From positions 593,936-657,935 of the forward strand of contig RQSC01000027.1 in NCBI GenBank assembly GCA_013416795.1: a DNA stretch of 64,000 nucleotides, written 5' to 3'. Shown here piece after piece: positions 10,776-24,567 of the stretch. Numbering within the stretch: the stretch's first letter is position 1; every line of letters starts with the position of its first letter. Position numbers and translations under genes: made by a program. The stretch is from Prasinococcaceae sp. CCMP 1430 (taxonomy: Eukaryota; Prasinodermophyta; Palmophyllophyceae; Prasinococcales; Prasinococcaceae). Under the pieces are notes generated by a model, which saw only the letters and a list, made by a program, of their open reading frames with translations, was not told the DNA's origin and made no database searches.

Positions 10776-12600
10776 NCGCGCGCGGCCGCGCGCGCGCGGC
10801 CGCGCGCGCGCGAAAATAAAAAAAGGAAAAAAAGGGGGGGGAGCGCGCCGCGACCGCGGATGCGTTTTGGCCTCTGCGCCGCCGCAGGCGCGCGCGCGCG
10901 CGCTCGCCAACGCCTCCGTTTTTTTTTTTTGGCACGAGCGGCGCGCGGGGCGCGCGGCGGGAAAGGGAAGGGGCGCGCTCGCGCTCCGACCCCAACCCCA
11001 CACGCATCTGTTAAAATTACAATGATGTACTTTACAAACCCTGTATCAAATGAACCCTATTTCGAGCCAAACGGCGTGCCCGCACAAAGTGCGCGTGCGC
11101 CCGGCGCGCGCGCGCGCGCTTCATCGGGCCCGTCCCGTCGGCGGCGCGCACCCGCGCCCGCCCACACACCCCTGCTGCCGGCGGGCCCGCGGCGAGGACG
11201 CGCGCGTGCCGCTGCTGCTGCTGCAGGTGTGCGCCGTGGGCGCGAGGCGCGAGTGAAGCGTCGGTCGATCGCGTCACACGCACCCGGCCAGGGGGGGACA
11301 GACCACTGACTGAGCCTCGCCCGCGCACACACCCAGCCAGGAGGAGAACACGCTCGCACCTCACGCCGGTGCGGCGAGCTGCTGGCGCAACACATGGGAG
11401 AAAAAATCCGGCGAGGCGGCTCGGTCTTGGCCTGGGCTGGGCGAAGGCAGCCAGCCGCGCAAGCACACGCCCGCAGGCGGCGAGCGCTCGCCCCCTCGTC
11501 GAGCCCACGCGCAGCCCCCCGCCTTTCCGCCTTCTCTCTCTTCTGTCCCCGGCTGGTGCATTCATTGCTGGCGGAGCCCGCGCGCTCGAAATTGCGCAGA
11601 ATATCTACTGCACAAGCGCTGTACTGTATGCATACGCAGTGAGCGTTTCTAACCCTACCCTTACCGCGCGCGCGCACAGTACGATCGATCGATCAATCAA
11701 ACTCGTTTTTTATCCCAACCCTAACCCCAAGCCCCCTCAGATCAGTTTGTGCTGCGAGCGCGCTTTTCGGAGGCGCGCGCCAGCCGCCGGCAGCCGCCGC
11801 GGGGCTTTTTTGTGTGCGGAGGGGGTCGCCGCCATCAAAACGCACTCGCGCGGCGCCCCGGTTCTTTGCTGTGTTTTTGTTTGGGGTGGTGGGCGGCGCC
11901 ACACGGCACGCGGGGGGCGCGGTGATGGGGGGGAGGGCGCCTGCCCGGAGGCGGGGGAGGGCTCGCCGCTCGCCGCTCGCCGCTTCCCCCCGACCCGTCC
12001 CCTCCTCGACGTCGCGGCGCTCGCGGGCGCGCGCCGCTCGCTCCACGGCCGGGGCGATGCGGGCGTCGACGCGGGCGGTCCTCCCGAGGAGGAGGGGGGG
12101 ATGAAGGGCGGAGCGGCGCCAGGTGGAGAGGTGCGGGGCGCGCGGGCAGCGGAGCGTAGGGGTGCCGTCGTGGCGTGGGTCGAGAGAGGCGATCGACGAG
12201 GTGATGCTCGCGGCGCGGCGCGGCGCTTCTAGGGGAGCTGCGTGCGTGGCGGGGAGGCCGCGCGCGCGCCACGCGACCAGGCGCCGCGCGCTGCCTCCAC
12301 CAAACCTCTGAGCCCGGCGTGGGCACCCCTACCCCACGACCGGGCATGAATGGGAGGCGAGAGGCACAGGGTGATAAATCCCCCCCTCGGACGGAGACGC
12401 ATGAGAGAGGGGTCTACATGAGCCCGACATGCTTGCGTGCGCGAGCGCACGCCCGGAGCCGCGGGCGTGGCTCCCATGGCGCCCGCGCTTTCGACGTGCT
12501 GACGCGTGCGACCGGCGCTTTTGCACATGTTGAAGCCTCCAAACCAGCTCGTCGCCCACGTGCGGCGTTCGTGCGCTCCCCCAACCCACCGAGGCACGAT
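10776..12600. other. GC-rich simple-sequence region after an N junction
   Basis: It starts at the undetermined base 10776, an apparent assembly join that truncates the gene to the left. It is made of CG-dinucleotide runs, poly-A and poly-T tracts (about 10813-10840 and 10920-10930) and short AT-rich islands. Telomere-like words occur at 11650-11665 (CTAACCCTACCC) and 11715-11728 (CCAACCCTAACCCC). TACTGTA occurs at 11622-11628. Long open frames here have Arg/Ala/Pro composition typical of GC-rich noncoding DNA, so none is called. Confidence 0.6.
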
Positions 12601-14003
12601 TGATGCGCTCAGGAGCGGCGACGCGACACAGGTGCGGCGCCGGCACGCGCGAGCGCTCTGGCAGCCGTGCAGTGACGAAAGACTTTACGTCCCAGCCAAT
12701 CCGAACCGCGCACTTGTGCGGATGAAGAACGACGTATCACTTGGCTGTGGTTCTGAGCACGCGGCGCGCCGACGCGGCGCATTCGCGGCGAGGCGCGGGC
12801 GTGTGTCGGCCTCCTGACATTGGCGCTGCCGTCTGCGCTGCCCTCGTGCAGGTGCGGCCCCCGACACGCCGGTGCGATGCGACCAGCCCGAGGGGATTGA
12901 AGGGGTGAACCTCGTTCGCGCGTGCCTCGAAAGGATGGCTCGCCGGAACTAGGGTGCGTTCCGCGCAGACGCTGTTCGGCAGCAGCGACCGCGCGGCGAA
13001 ATGCCTGAGGGTGCACTGTGCCACGAGGTCGTGGTGCACCGATAGAGCACCCTCTCAACTTCATTCGCCGAGAAGAATGCTCGGATTATCACTCCACGCA
13101 GGACTGGCAGAACCACCCCACGCCCTGTACTTAGACACCGAGCGATACCCAGTCGCGCGCTCGCGTCGCCGCGGCTGCTCCCGCGGCTCTTGGCGCGGTG
13201 CTGACCTGTCGGCCTCGTGTGTGTGCGCGTCTCAGTTTGTAGACGGACGGCGAGGCCCCGTGCCGCCGCGATGAGGACGAACGCGAGGCCGCAGGGCTCG
13301 CTCCTCTCCATCTCCGAGGTGCGTTGGCAGACCGCTGCTGCGCTCTTGCGAGCGCGTGCTGTTGGCGTCAATGACGACACCCTGCACAGCTGTATATCAA
13401 AGTGCATTGGTGAATCTCTGTGTGCACCCAATCTAAAGTCTTCTTTCACCCGAGGCGCCGTGCGCGAGGCCTGCCTCTGCCTCTCGCGGCGCGCACTGGA
13501 AGCGAGCTGACCCGGCGAGCGTCGCGCGCTCCTGGCCGGCGCAGATGTCCGGCCCATGGTCCGGCCATTCTTCGAGGCTGCAGGGCCCATCTCTTCGCGA
13601 GGCCTGTGAAGGGCGCGAGGTGCGTGTGCCGATGCGCCGCCCGCCGGAGCGACGCTTGAGCTTGACGCGACAAAGATGCTTCCAGTAGTCTCGTTCGTCC
13701 GAATGGCGGGGGTCTTGAAGGGACCCACCAATCCCAGCCCCAACCTTGCAGACAATACCATCTGGACCACCACCCATAAACTGAGCTCGCGTGCGACGCG
13801 CGCACACAGCAGCTGCCGCAAGCGCTGGGGATCGCACTGACGTCGCTGCCGTTGTGACACCCCCTCTTCTTTCCAGGTGTCAGCCCGCTCGCTCTGGGGC
13901 CCACCGACGATGTCCGGCACGCCTCCTCGCGAGCTCCAGGTACGTCTGCGCACACGTCACGTGTCGGTCGCGCTGCGCTGCTGCGACGAAGGCTCACGGA
14001 GCG

Positions 14004-14103
14004 GTGATTATACCAACGAACATCAACACTGAGGACCGGCCCACCTTATTACTAGCGCGTGCAGGGTCGTTTGTATCTATGCTGGGCATATCTAAGGGAA
14101 TGA
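14004..14103. repeat. 100-bp direct repeat, copy 1
   Basis: It begins GTGATTATACCAACG and ends CTAAGGGAATGA. It is identical to 14323-14422 except for one base (T at 14073 in this copy versus C in copy 2). The sequences between and around the copies differ. It is AT-richer than the rest of the window and matches no RNA gene known to me. Confidence 0.9.
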
Positions 14104-14322
14104 CGCTCTCTGCGGGCGCTCCTGGCCTTCGGCCGCTCGGCTGCACGCGTGCTAACGCAAGCCGCGGCGTCGCCGCCGCGCACCACCTGCGCGCGTCTTG
14201 CAGCAGCGTCGAGGTTGACCGCCGACAGGTGGGCTGGGTGCTCGAGACACGGCTTTGGTGCTGCGAAGGTAAGCCCGTCCGGCACTTGCCAGCGCGGCGC
14301 GGTGCACGTGCCAGGGGTGGCA

Positions 14323-14422
14323 GTGATTATACCAACGAACATCAACACTGAGGACCGGCCCACCTTATTACTAGCGCGTGCAGGGTCGTTTGCATCTATG
14401 CTGGGCATATCTAAGGGAATGA
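14323..14422. repeat. 100-bp direct repeat, copy 2
   Basis: Second copy of the 14004-14103 unit, same orientation, 219 bp downstream, 99 of 100 bases the same. Confidence 0.9.
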
Positions 14423-17400
14423 GCTTCACCCCACTTCGCGTGTGTTTGCTCCCTGCACCAGTGCTCGACCGGCAGCTGACGCGGCGCTGTATCCGCAAAT
14501 CTGGACCTGCTTACGCGGGCGCCGCTTGCAGGCAACCCGCGCTCGACGCCGTCCGGATATTGGTGGATGCCAGAGTCCTCGCCCGGAGAGGCCCGCATGG
14601 TGCGTAAGGGGGACGGGCGCCGTGCGTGCTGCGATGTGCGGCGCCTCCAATGCCGCCGCATTGGCGCGGCTAGCGCCGCACGCAAAGCCCCTTTTGCCCC
14701 TCGTTCCCTCCTCTCATGAGGGCGTGAGGCTTCCTAAGATTCAGAGGCGAGAAACCTGGCGCTTGGGCATGGTATTCATGGTTTCCCGGGGTAACTGACA
14801 TTCGCTTCGGCGGGACAATATGGAGCCTAATCAAGTTCCGCACATCATCGCGCCGTCGGCGCGCACTGATGAGTTGAGCGCCTGGGAGGCAGTGAGCTGA
14901 CACATGCGCCACTACTGCCGTGCACGCGTGCGAACAGGTGCGACGACGCTGGTGGCGGTGCTCGTCGGCGTCATCGGATCGAGACGCTGATGAGATGGTA
15001 CGAATGCGCGCGACTCGCTCGTCGCGCAAGACTGAGCGCGCCCAGCGAGGACAGACTATCGCAAGACATTAAGCCGGCGGCCCGCGGCGGGCCCAAAACC
15101 CTAGCGATGCGCGAGGCGGTGACTAAGATCTGCGTAGAACATCGGTGGCGGAATGTCTGACTTGCTGTGACCTCCTGAGCAGCATGTCCTGGTTTAGAAG
15201 CCACACATTCGACCGCGCATGTGCGCTCTCTCGATCTGCGAACGACGGCTGAGGCTGACGCTCGGCACCGCCTCTGCCGCACATGACCCGATCCTCAGCC
15301 GCTTCGGGCCCGCAGGTCGCCGTGCGTGCGGCACGCACGACAAGGTACGACGTGTGCGCGGCGCAAACGAGCAGGTTCCTTTGCTGCCGCTGCTTCCGCT
15401 GCCTCACACGCCTGTGTGGCCACTCGTCCATGGGGCCCCTCAGGTCTTTAACAGAGAAGGCAAAGACCCACAACGCCAGCGTCTAAAACCATTGATTTCG
15501 CATGTCCGTTGCGTGTTGATGACCTAACTCTGGTATATCACTCCCGCGCGCACCAAACACGCTTGATTTCCTCAGGTGGGACCGCCCGGCGACGATGGCT
15601 TGGCAACAGGGGCTGTGCAGTCCGCAACCCGACGGCGTTGAGCAGGTGCGTGTGCCGCGCGCGCGTGGGGGGATGGGGTTCGCTATCGCAGCATGCTTGG
15701 GTGGCACAGGTCAACCCCGGAGCTTCACCCTCGAAACCACCGGGTAGAAGGTCCCAGTACCAGTGCCAGAGTGACTGCCGTGCATCGTGTTACGGTCTCA
15801 TCAAGGACTCAACATCCGATGGTGTTACCGCGTCAAAAATGCCGGTACAGTTTGATTCGCGCTGGTCGCGAGGCGCAACGGCGCGCGCCGCAGGCGTAGT
15901 GTCCCCGCCCCGCTCAGCCTCATTTCATCGTGTGCTCGTGCTGATATGCTGCTGGCCCTGACTTACCCGCGAAGCTTCACAGGTAGGCCTCGATTCGCCA
16001 TGCGTGCGCTCAGGTGACTCGAGCATCTTCGGCTGTGCATGAAGGTATTGAGTGCTGCGCCACGAGCCACGCAACCTTGAGCGCAATCATTGCCTCCCTT
16101 GCCACGGCGGGCGGAGCTCCTGACGGAGCCACGACATCTGCTGTCTAAGGGCACGGCTAGAAGAACCTGTTCGCCTTAGGAAGCTGGGGCTGCTCAATCA
16201 ATGCAGGACCCGGTGCCATTGCTGAGTGATAACATTTTCGCCCACGCGGTTGCCGCGTTGGGGACGAGAGCCAGTGCCGCTGCGTTGGTCGTGTGTGCTG
16301 ACACACGTCTGGCGTGGGCTTGATACAGGACGTGGCTTCAAGAGCAGAGCGCGCCAGTTACTCCGTGATTTGAGGTGCGCACTGCTGTGGTGCCGTTGCC
16401 GCGCGCATAAAGCTTGCGCGGAACGCGATACGACGGTCGAGCCTTACGCCCCCGCGGATTTGACTGCGGTGCAATGCGCACGAGCTCAACATTTACGGTC
16501 GCAACAATGAAAGCAGACGCACGAGCGAGCAAGCCTGACGCATCAGTGTGGCGCCAGGCACGCACGTGTGCCTTCGAAAACTCGCCCTGCCTCGAGCTGT
16601 GCAGTGCTGCCGTACTCGCACGACGGCAACCAGCTTGCTGACGCGCTGCTGCCCTCGTCTGGCAGGTTCGACGCTTGGAACGGCAGCCTGTGCCTTGTGC
16701 CAGACGCCGCTGGCTTCAGGAGACTGTGACAGGTGCGTCGAATTTGCGTGCCCTCGTGCTGCTCTGGTTGCAACGGCTGTGGGGCCAGGCCGCGCTGGGG
16801 CTGATTATAACACAATGCCACAAAATTCGTAGGGTCGCGATAGCGGCCTCTGCAGACAAACCTTCTTTCAGCAATGAAACGCTTGGCTTATGACCCTCCG
16901 CCGCCACCCTGCCGGCGCCTGCGCGCTCATGGCTCGGAAATTGTTGCGCATGCGCTGACGACAGCGCCGCTGCTGCCGCGACCACTGCCAGGTAACCGGT
17001 AGGCTGTCTCTGGGTGGCCCACGGACGAATGGTCCGTTTGTCGTGCGTTCCAGCGCCAGCTGGCGCCAGACCAGGTGCCGTCATTCTCGGTACGTGAATC
17101 ATGCGCGCCCGTGTATGGTCTCTAGTAGCAGGGAAGAGCGCGCGAAGATTGCGGCTGATGACACACATTACGACGGTCTCCTGAGAAGCGGACTTAACCC
17201 CCGCACAAAAAACTCTGCTGATATTTCGTATGTCTTACGCAACACCGCTAGGCGCCAATGCCGTCAATTTGGTGTGCACTTCGAATAGCGGCTAACCAAT
17301 CTGATGCTTGCGATGCTATGCAGGTCTCTCGGGAGCTCGTAGGTGGCTTGGTCCGGGTGCCCTCGGGCTAGCAGGTACGCAGCGCGAGCGCGCGTACCCG

Positions 17401-18778
17401 CGACAGCGACGCAAGTCGATGTGGCAGCTGATGATACACATTCTACAGTTATCCCTGTCTGAGAGAGGTTAGGCCCTTCATAGTGCGGATACAACCTTTT
17501 GGTGAATTCTTCTGATGCCTCCTTTCGTGGGCTCTCACGCTCGTGCTTGCTGGGCTCGCGCGCTGACGCCCTCGGTGATGTGTCGCTTTTGCAGGACCAC
17601 GACGCGCTCGATGGTGCGAGAGATGGAACTGCTACACGGGCATACGACAGACGGTTAGGTTCATCCAGTCGAGGTGCGTTGCGAGCGCGCGGCGCGACCG
17701 CCGCAGCTGCTTTTGCACGCGCCTCCCGTGTCTCCGAATGAGCACGCCTGGTCCGATATGTCGCCGGCGTGTTTTGAATGGCGGGTAGAATAAAGCGTGG
17801 CCTCTCCGGGCTGAGGCAGCCCCTGCAATGAACCTGCAGTTCGATTTAAGGCCGCGGACATTCTCGTGGCCGCCTGGGCGCCACCGCTGCGCTCCTTGCG
17901 CTTGCCGTCGGACCGTACTGCTGTGCTGGCAGCTTACTGACCTGAACCCGCGCCGCGTCGTTCAGGTAAGTCTCCTCTTCGCATGGCACGCGATGCTACC
18001 GCCCGAGCAGCGTGGCGACACGGCGGTGCCGCAAGATGTGATGACTCTTCGAAACCAATTATACATGTTAGACTTGCCAGGTTCTTCGGAATCGATGAGC
18101 ACGAAAACTCGATTTCCTGATTCAAGCTTGCACGCTGCACGAATGCTGGTGAAACATGAAAGCGCTCGGCGGGCAGCTCTGCTGACACGACTGGCGCGCG
18201 CTCTGCGCTCGACGACATCGCAGGCCGACGCCTGGCACGCACCTCGGCACGGCAAAGGCCGTGCGAAGTGGTCCTCTGCGGTTTCGATTTGTACTCAGGT
18301 GCGTCAAATGAGCGCGTGCGCCTGCCACAGCCCTTCGCGCGGCTGCGTCGACAGCACTGATGTATACCAATTGAATCGTTGCTACTATAGAGCTTCGGCG
18401 ATGAGAAGAAACTCAATCTACCACAACCAAGATCACTGAGCGCATGTCGACACGACTCAGTCGAGCGTGTGCGTCGTGACCAGTCAGGACCTGTCGCTGA
18501 CCTGCGGCTCCGTCGTGCGTGCGCCTTGCAGGCACATACGGCTACGGAGACGCGGCCCCACCAGGCTGGTGTTTTTGAACACCGACACCTACACAGAGCT
18601 TCCATCGATCATCACCCCCGCCCTCCCGAGCTTTCCGCCCCCTCCACCCTCACCCTCTTGATGCGCGCGGGCCAGTCTTAGAGCGAGCGAGCGCTTGCTG
18701 CGCAAGCTCTTCAACGCGAAGTTACTTTTGAGAAGGACTGTAAACGGCGCGTCGAGGCGACAGGTTGTAGCGCTTGAG

Positions 18779-20407
18779 CTAGAATCCCGAGAAGCTGATA
18801 CGCTGCGGATGAGGCCCCGAGTCTTCGGACGAGGTGCACGTGGCCTGGGCCTTGCCACCTGACGGCAGCTTATCGGCAGCCGCAGCGTCGCCTACTACGT
18901 TTGGGAGCATCGACTCGACGCCCTTCAGTCCCTGCTTGTTGTCCGCGCCAGCGTTCGCGAAGAATTTGCTCGCGCTCATGAAATCGCTGTCGGAAAAGCC
19001 GAGCTCGTCGGACTTGGCACTGCCCATTTCAGGTGAGCTATGGCCTCTCCCCCCGGCATCATCATCGCACTCCGTGTCGCTACTTGGCACAGCCATGGAT
19101 CCGGCTCCGATCTGCGGTGGCGTCACCTTGTCTTCGTCTGCAACAGTATCAAAGCCGCCGAATGCCTCACCGATGCCCACGCTCGGCGTGGGATCAAAGC
19201 CTGGGAAGCCACCAACACCAGTGCTATCGGGAGCGCTGTCTGCTGGCGCGCCGCCGACGCCAACAGAGAGCCCGCTCTCGGGCGAGCAGCTGCCGGCCTT
19301 GCTGCTTGGTGCTGCACAATTGTCGTCCGAGTCGACGTCATCAAGTGGCGAGCCGAACACCGGGCGCCCCGCGGACTCGGAAGGCATGGCATGGGAAGCG
19401 TCGCTCCCGCTGTGGGAGGCAGTCCGCGAGTGGCGGCCGACGGACGACGGCGTGCGCTCTATAAAGACCATGTTGGTGTTCCAGCGCACTCCCGCTGGTG
19501 TCTTCCCTGTCTTGAGCTGCGCGACGCGCTTGCGTATGGATGCCATGCGCTCCGAGCTCGCCATCGGCGTCATCGCCGTCTCCTCGTCCGCTGACGCAGG
19601 CTTTGGCCCGTCGGCGGTTGGGACGAAGGTCACTGCGGGGTCGTTTGGGCCTGTTTGCATGCTGGCGAGCTGATCGGCGAGCCGCCGCGCTTCGGCCGCG
19701 ACGTCGTTGGCGCGCGAAGTCGTCGGCTCGGCCGCAGAGTGTGTGGGCGCCAGCGCGGGCACGGGCGGCGCTGCGGCTGCCTGCTCACGTTCGTCATGCA
19801 GCTGCTGCTGGATCGCCTCGGCGCGCAGCTCCGCCGCATGGGCACGTTCTCGCTGCTCTCGAACATCTGCTTCAAGCTCCTCCACCTTGGTGGACAGCGC
19901 CGCCTTGTCCTTCTTGAGCGCATCGACAGTGCCAAGCAGCGCACCGCCCGCCGCGGCCTCAAGCCGCGAGCGCGCCGCTGGCCTCGGCGCGCCGGCATTG
20001 GCGTCGCATGCGAGAGCTGCTGCGGCAGCGGAAATGCGCGACTCGCCATCACTCCCCCTCTCTGACGCGTCCCCCTTGTGCGGCGCCAGGCGGCGCCCGC
20101 TCGCTCCTGCGCCCGAGCCCGTGCCCGCGCCCGTGCCCGCACACTCTGCGGCCGAGCCGACGACTTCGCGCGCCAACGAACGCTGTCCGCGCCGGCCGAC
20201 GGCTGGCTCACACGCAGAGGGCCAGACTTGAGCATCGCGGCCGGCGAGTGCGGCCGCCCCTGATGCGCCGCCGCTGCGCTCTGCGCCGCGCCCCCCTCCG
20301 CGTGGCGCCACTGTGGCGCGCACGCGCGCGTGCGCGCGTGCGTTTCGCGCGGCCCTCGCGAAATAACAACGAGCTTCTCCCGTCGCCAACGGCCGCACCA
20401 CCATCAA
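18779..20407 (-). CDS. Coiled-coil/low-complexity protein, unrecognised
   Basis: A 542-codon minus-strand frame ends at 18779. The middle has a heptad-rich helix (TVDALKKDKAALSTKVEEL followed by a Glu/Arg/Ala-rich run, about residues 160-215). After it come a basic patch (SERMASIRKRVAQLKTGKTP) and a long acidic Ser/Asp/Gly tail with repeated VGG/VGV-FPGFDP-type phrases, ending HPQRISFSGF. It looks like a disordered phosphoprotein with a dimerising coil. No domain is recognised. The N-terminal third is suspect: codon quality falls, and 20141-20179 is an exact inverted copy of 19704-19742 within the same frame, so the true start or an exon junction probably lies near 20050. It is divergent from the WW-repeat gene. 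Confidence 0.5.
   Translation of the reverse strand: MMVVRPLATGEARCYFARAARNARAHARVRATVAPRGGGRGAERSGGASGAAALAGRDAQVWPSACEPAVGRRGQRSLAREVVGSAAECAGTGAGTGSGAGASGRRLAPHKGDASERGSDGESRISAAAAALACDANAGAPRPAARSRLEAAAGGALLGTVDALKKDKAALSTKVEELEADVREQRERAHAAELRAEAIQQQLHDEREQAAAAPPVPALAPTHSAAEPTTSRANDVAAEARRLADQLASMQTGPNDPAVTFVPTADGPKPASADEETAMTPMASSERMASIRKRVAQLKTGKTPAGVRWNTNMVFIERTPSSVGRHSRTASHSGSDASHAMPSESAGRPVFGSPLDDVDSDDNCAAPSSKAGSCSPESGLSVGVGGAPADSAPDSTGVGGFPGFDPTPSVGIGEAFGGFDTVADEDKVTPPQIGAGSMAVPSSDTECDDDAGGRGHSSPEMGSAKSDELGFSDSDFMSASKFFANAGADNKQGLKGVESMLPNVVGDAAAADKLPSGGKAQATCTSSEDSGPHPQRISFSGF
19704..19742. repeat. 39-bp inverted repeat, left arm
   Basis: Exact reverse complement of 20141-20179. 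The arms are 398 bp apart and weaker similarity continues a few bases beyond both ends. Confidence 0.85.
20141..20179. repeat. 39-bp inverted repeat, right arm
   Basis: Exact reverse complement of 19704-19742. Both arms lie inside the open frame at 18779-20407. Confidence 0.85.
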
Positions 20408-21104
20408 AACACAAGCGCAGGGGAGCGATAGTAGGGTTCATATCTAGTCGTCCGATGACTCATTTTGAACCTCTTCTCCGACGCATTCGGGATCAGAAGA
20501 TGCGGGTTTTGTCATAAACCCCAAAAGGAGTCGATGATCAAAATCCGCTCGCACCTGTGCCTTCAAGAGGGTGTGCGTCTCGCTCCCAGCCATTCGATTT
20601 TGATGTACCTTCGGCGCATTCATCGCGCGTGCATGTTGTGGTTTGGAACCAACCCAAAACAGGGGGCAGTGGGGAAGTGGGGCGCGCGAGGCACGCCGCT
20701 GCACCGATTTGGCGCTGCTGCACGCACCGCAGCCCGAGCCCCACGCAATTTGGCGCTCCGCGGTTTCCGAATTTGCACGCGATTGTACATCGCGACGCGC
20801 GGAACGCCGCGCGCAGAACGCCGCGGTGCCGGTTCCCCGCCAGGCCGGGCGCCGCCGCGGGCGCGTCGTCGCTACGCTACGGCGCAGCAAGAATCAAGTG
20901 TGGGAAGGGGGTACTGTAGTTGCGTGGGGGTGGGGCGGGGTGGCCGGCCAGGGAGGATCGGCGGAGGCACGTGTCGGTGTGGAGGGTCCGGAGCTGGGCG
21001 CGGAGAGGCGCCACAGGGCGCACAAGAAGCTGTCGAAAGGGGGGTAAGAGTACTGCGTGGCAAGGGGAGGAGAGCCGCTGGGCGCCGGCACCGAACTCGC
21101 GACA
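20408..21104. promoter_or_regulatory. Divergent upstream region, coiled-coil / WW-repeat genes
   Basis: About 700 bp with an AT-rich core (20430-20560). The word GATGACTCATTTTGAACCTC at 20454-20473 recurs in near-identical form at 25084-25105, upstream of COG2. GTACTGTA lies at 20911-20918, about 190 bp before the WW-gene start. Confidence 0.4.
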
Positions 21105-21530
21105 ATGCTCGGCGGCGGCGGCATGGGGCGCTCGCGCGCGACGATCGCCGCGGCATGCGGCGTTGCGCTCATGGCGACCGGCACCCACGCGAGCGAGCAC
21201 CACTTCTGGTACAACGTCGTCACTGGCGAGACCGTCGCAGTGTCGCCGCTCCCGACCAAGCACGCCGATCCTGTGTCGGGCAGTGACTACTGGGCGATGC
21301 CTGATGGCAGCACGCAGTGGAATCGTCCGACCGAGATGGCGTGGTACAAGACTGAACACCAAGCCAAGGTGCGCCACCCTGCCGGGCGCGAGCGCAGCCG
21401 ATCATTGCCGCGAGCCACACCGGCGCAGCGAACCCGCACACGCTGTCGACGATGATCGTGCGAAGACGCGGACCAGCCCGTGCAGGTGCGCGTGTTCTGA
21501 CGCCTGCCGCATTCTCACGCGCGGTGCCGC

Positions 21531-21573
<43 letters not shown>

Positions 21574-21978
21574 GACGGCGAGCTGCACGCCGAGCACGAC
21601 GGGCGCGAGTACTACGTGAACGCCGACACGCAGGAGTCCTCGTGGGAGGTGCCGCCACAGTTTGCGTGGAAACGCCTGAACGGCGAAACCGTGTACTACT
21701 TCAATACCATCACCGGCGAATCGCAGCGCGAGAAGCCTGAGGAGATGGGGCACGTCGACGATGAGACTGGCCGCACGTATTGGATCGACAAGCGCACCGG
21801 CGAGCCCACGTGGGAGAGCGACCACTGGTGGACAGAGGTTACCATCGAGAGCGACGACGACCCCGACATGGTCGGCCGCACCTATTGGCAGCAAGAGACA
21901 ACCAAGGAAGTGCAGTGGGACAAGCCAGAGGTGCTGGGGTGGGTCGAGTGGTTTGATGAGGTCAAGGACGAACTCTGA
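21105..21978 (+). CDS. Secretory/targeted protein built of WW-like units
   Basis: Two exons, 21105-21368 and 21574-21978, join in phase 0 to give 222 residues. After a short Gly-rich start comes a hydrophobic signal-like helix (TIAAACGVALMAT), so the protein probably enters the ER or a plastid. The remainder is a chain of six WW-like half or full units: FWYNVVTGETV, YWAMPDGSTQWNRP, YYVNADTQESSWEVP, VYYFNTITGESQREKP, TYWIDKRTGEPTWES and TYWQQETTKEVQWDKP. WW domains normally bind Pro-rich ligands in the cytosol or nucleus, so an array behind a signal peptide is unusual. The intron contains a 38-base G run right before its CAG acceptor. The ATG at 21105 was chosen because the signal segment follows directly; an in-frame ATG at 21057 is possible. 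Confidence 0.8.
21533..21570. repeat. 38-base poly-G run in an intron
   Basis: An uninterrupted G homopolymer ends one base before the CAG acceptor of exon 2 of the WW-repeat gene. Its length is probably approximate, because such runs sequence poorly. Confidence 0.85.
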
Positions 21979-22522
21979 AGTGTGCTCGTTGGCCTTCAGT
22001 CGTGTGCGGCGCGCGAAGTAGCATGCGCGCGCGCGAGGGCATGCACGAGAACAACGGGTGGAGCTGCCCACGGAACACCCACGCACGTTAGCGCCTTCGA
22101 GGAGGAGGAGCCGCCCGCGTGTGGCATTCTTCAGCAATGCATTGTGTCCGGTCAAGCCGTACAGAGCGCCGATTCAGGAGACAGTAAGACGCACGCAAGC
22201 ATCAAGATCTCTATTTTCGCCTCGGTGTCATTTCACGAGCACACGTCGCCAGATTCTCGGCAGTGCGACGAGCGCGAGCGCGCGCAGTCAGTCTTCACTT
22301 CCATGGGCGCGTGGTTGTGCCGTACTAGCACAGCGCAAGACGCGCGCAGCCGCGCTCAATGCGCAGCGCGCCGAGGTCGTTTGTACGACTATGTACATGA
22401 TCGGATCGCTCCGTAGTACTTGTTTAAATGTGTCTGTGTGGTGGCGGCGTATTCGCGCAACTAGCGGCGCGTGGCGCTGGGCGAGATATGGCGGGTTGGA
22501 GACAGGCGTTCGGGGGGGACGC
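21979..22522. other. Convergent 3' intergenic region
   Basis: 544 bp between the stop of the WW-repeat gene and the stop of beta-tubulin. No coding signal or repeat is supported. The open plus-strand frame running from here across the tubulin gene is its antisense shadow. Confidence 0.5.

Positions 22523-24567
<2,045 letters not shown>

Larger units (their letters stand above)
12601..18778. other. Gene-poor block of lower GC content
   Basis: About 6 kb with a visibly more even base composition than its surroundings. Stops are frequent in all six frames and no frame longer than about 330 codons occurs; the longest ones do not resemble any protein family. It contains the 100-bp direct repeat described separately and no recognisable transposase, reverse transcriptase, tRNA or rRNA. 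It could be a long intergenic region, a decayed mobile element, or an unannotated noncoding transcript locus. Confidence 0.55.

Noticed and set aside
11650-11728. Telomere or subtelomere
   Set aside because: Only single short CCCTAA-like words occur, not arrays, and genes flank both sides.
11369-12232. 287-codon plus-strand frame in the GC-rich block
   Set aside because: Low-complexity Arg/Ala/Gly/Pro text across poly-T and telomere-like words; no domain or splice support.
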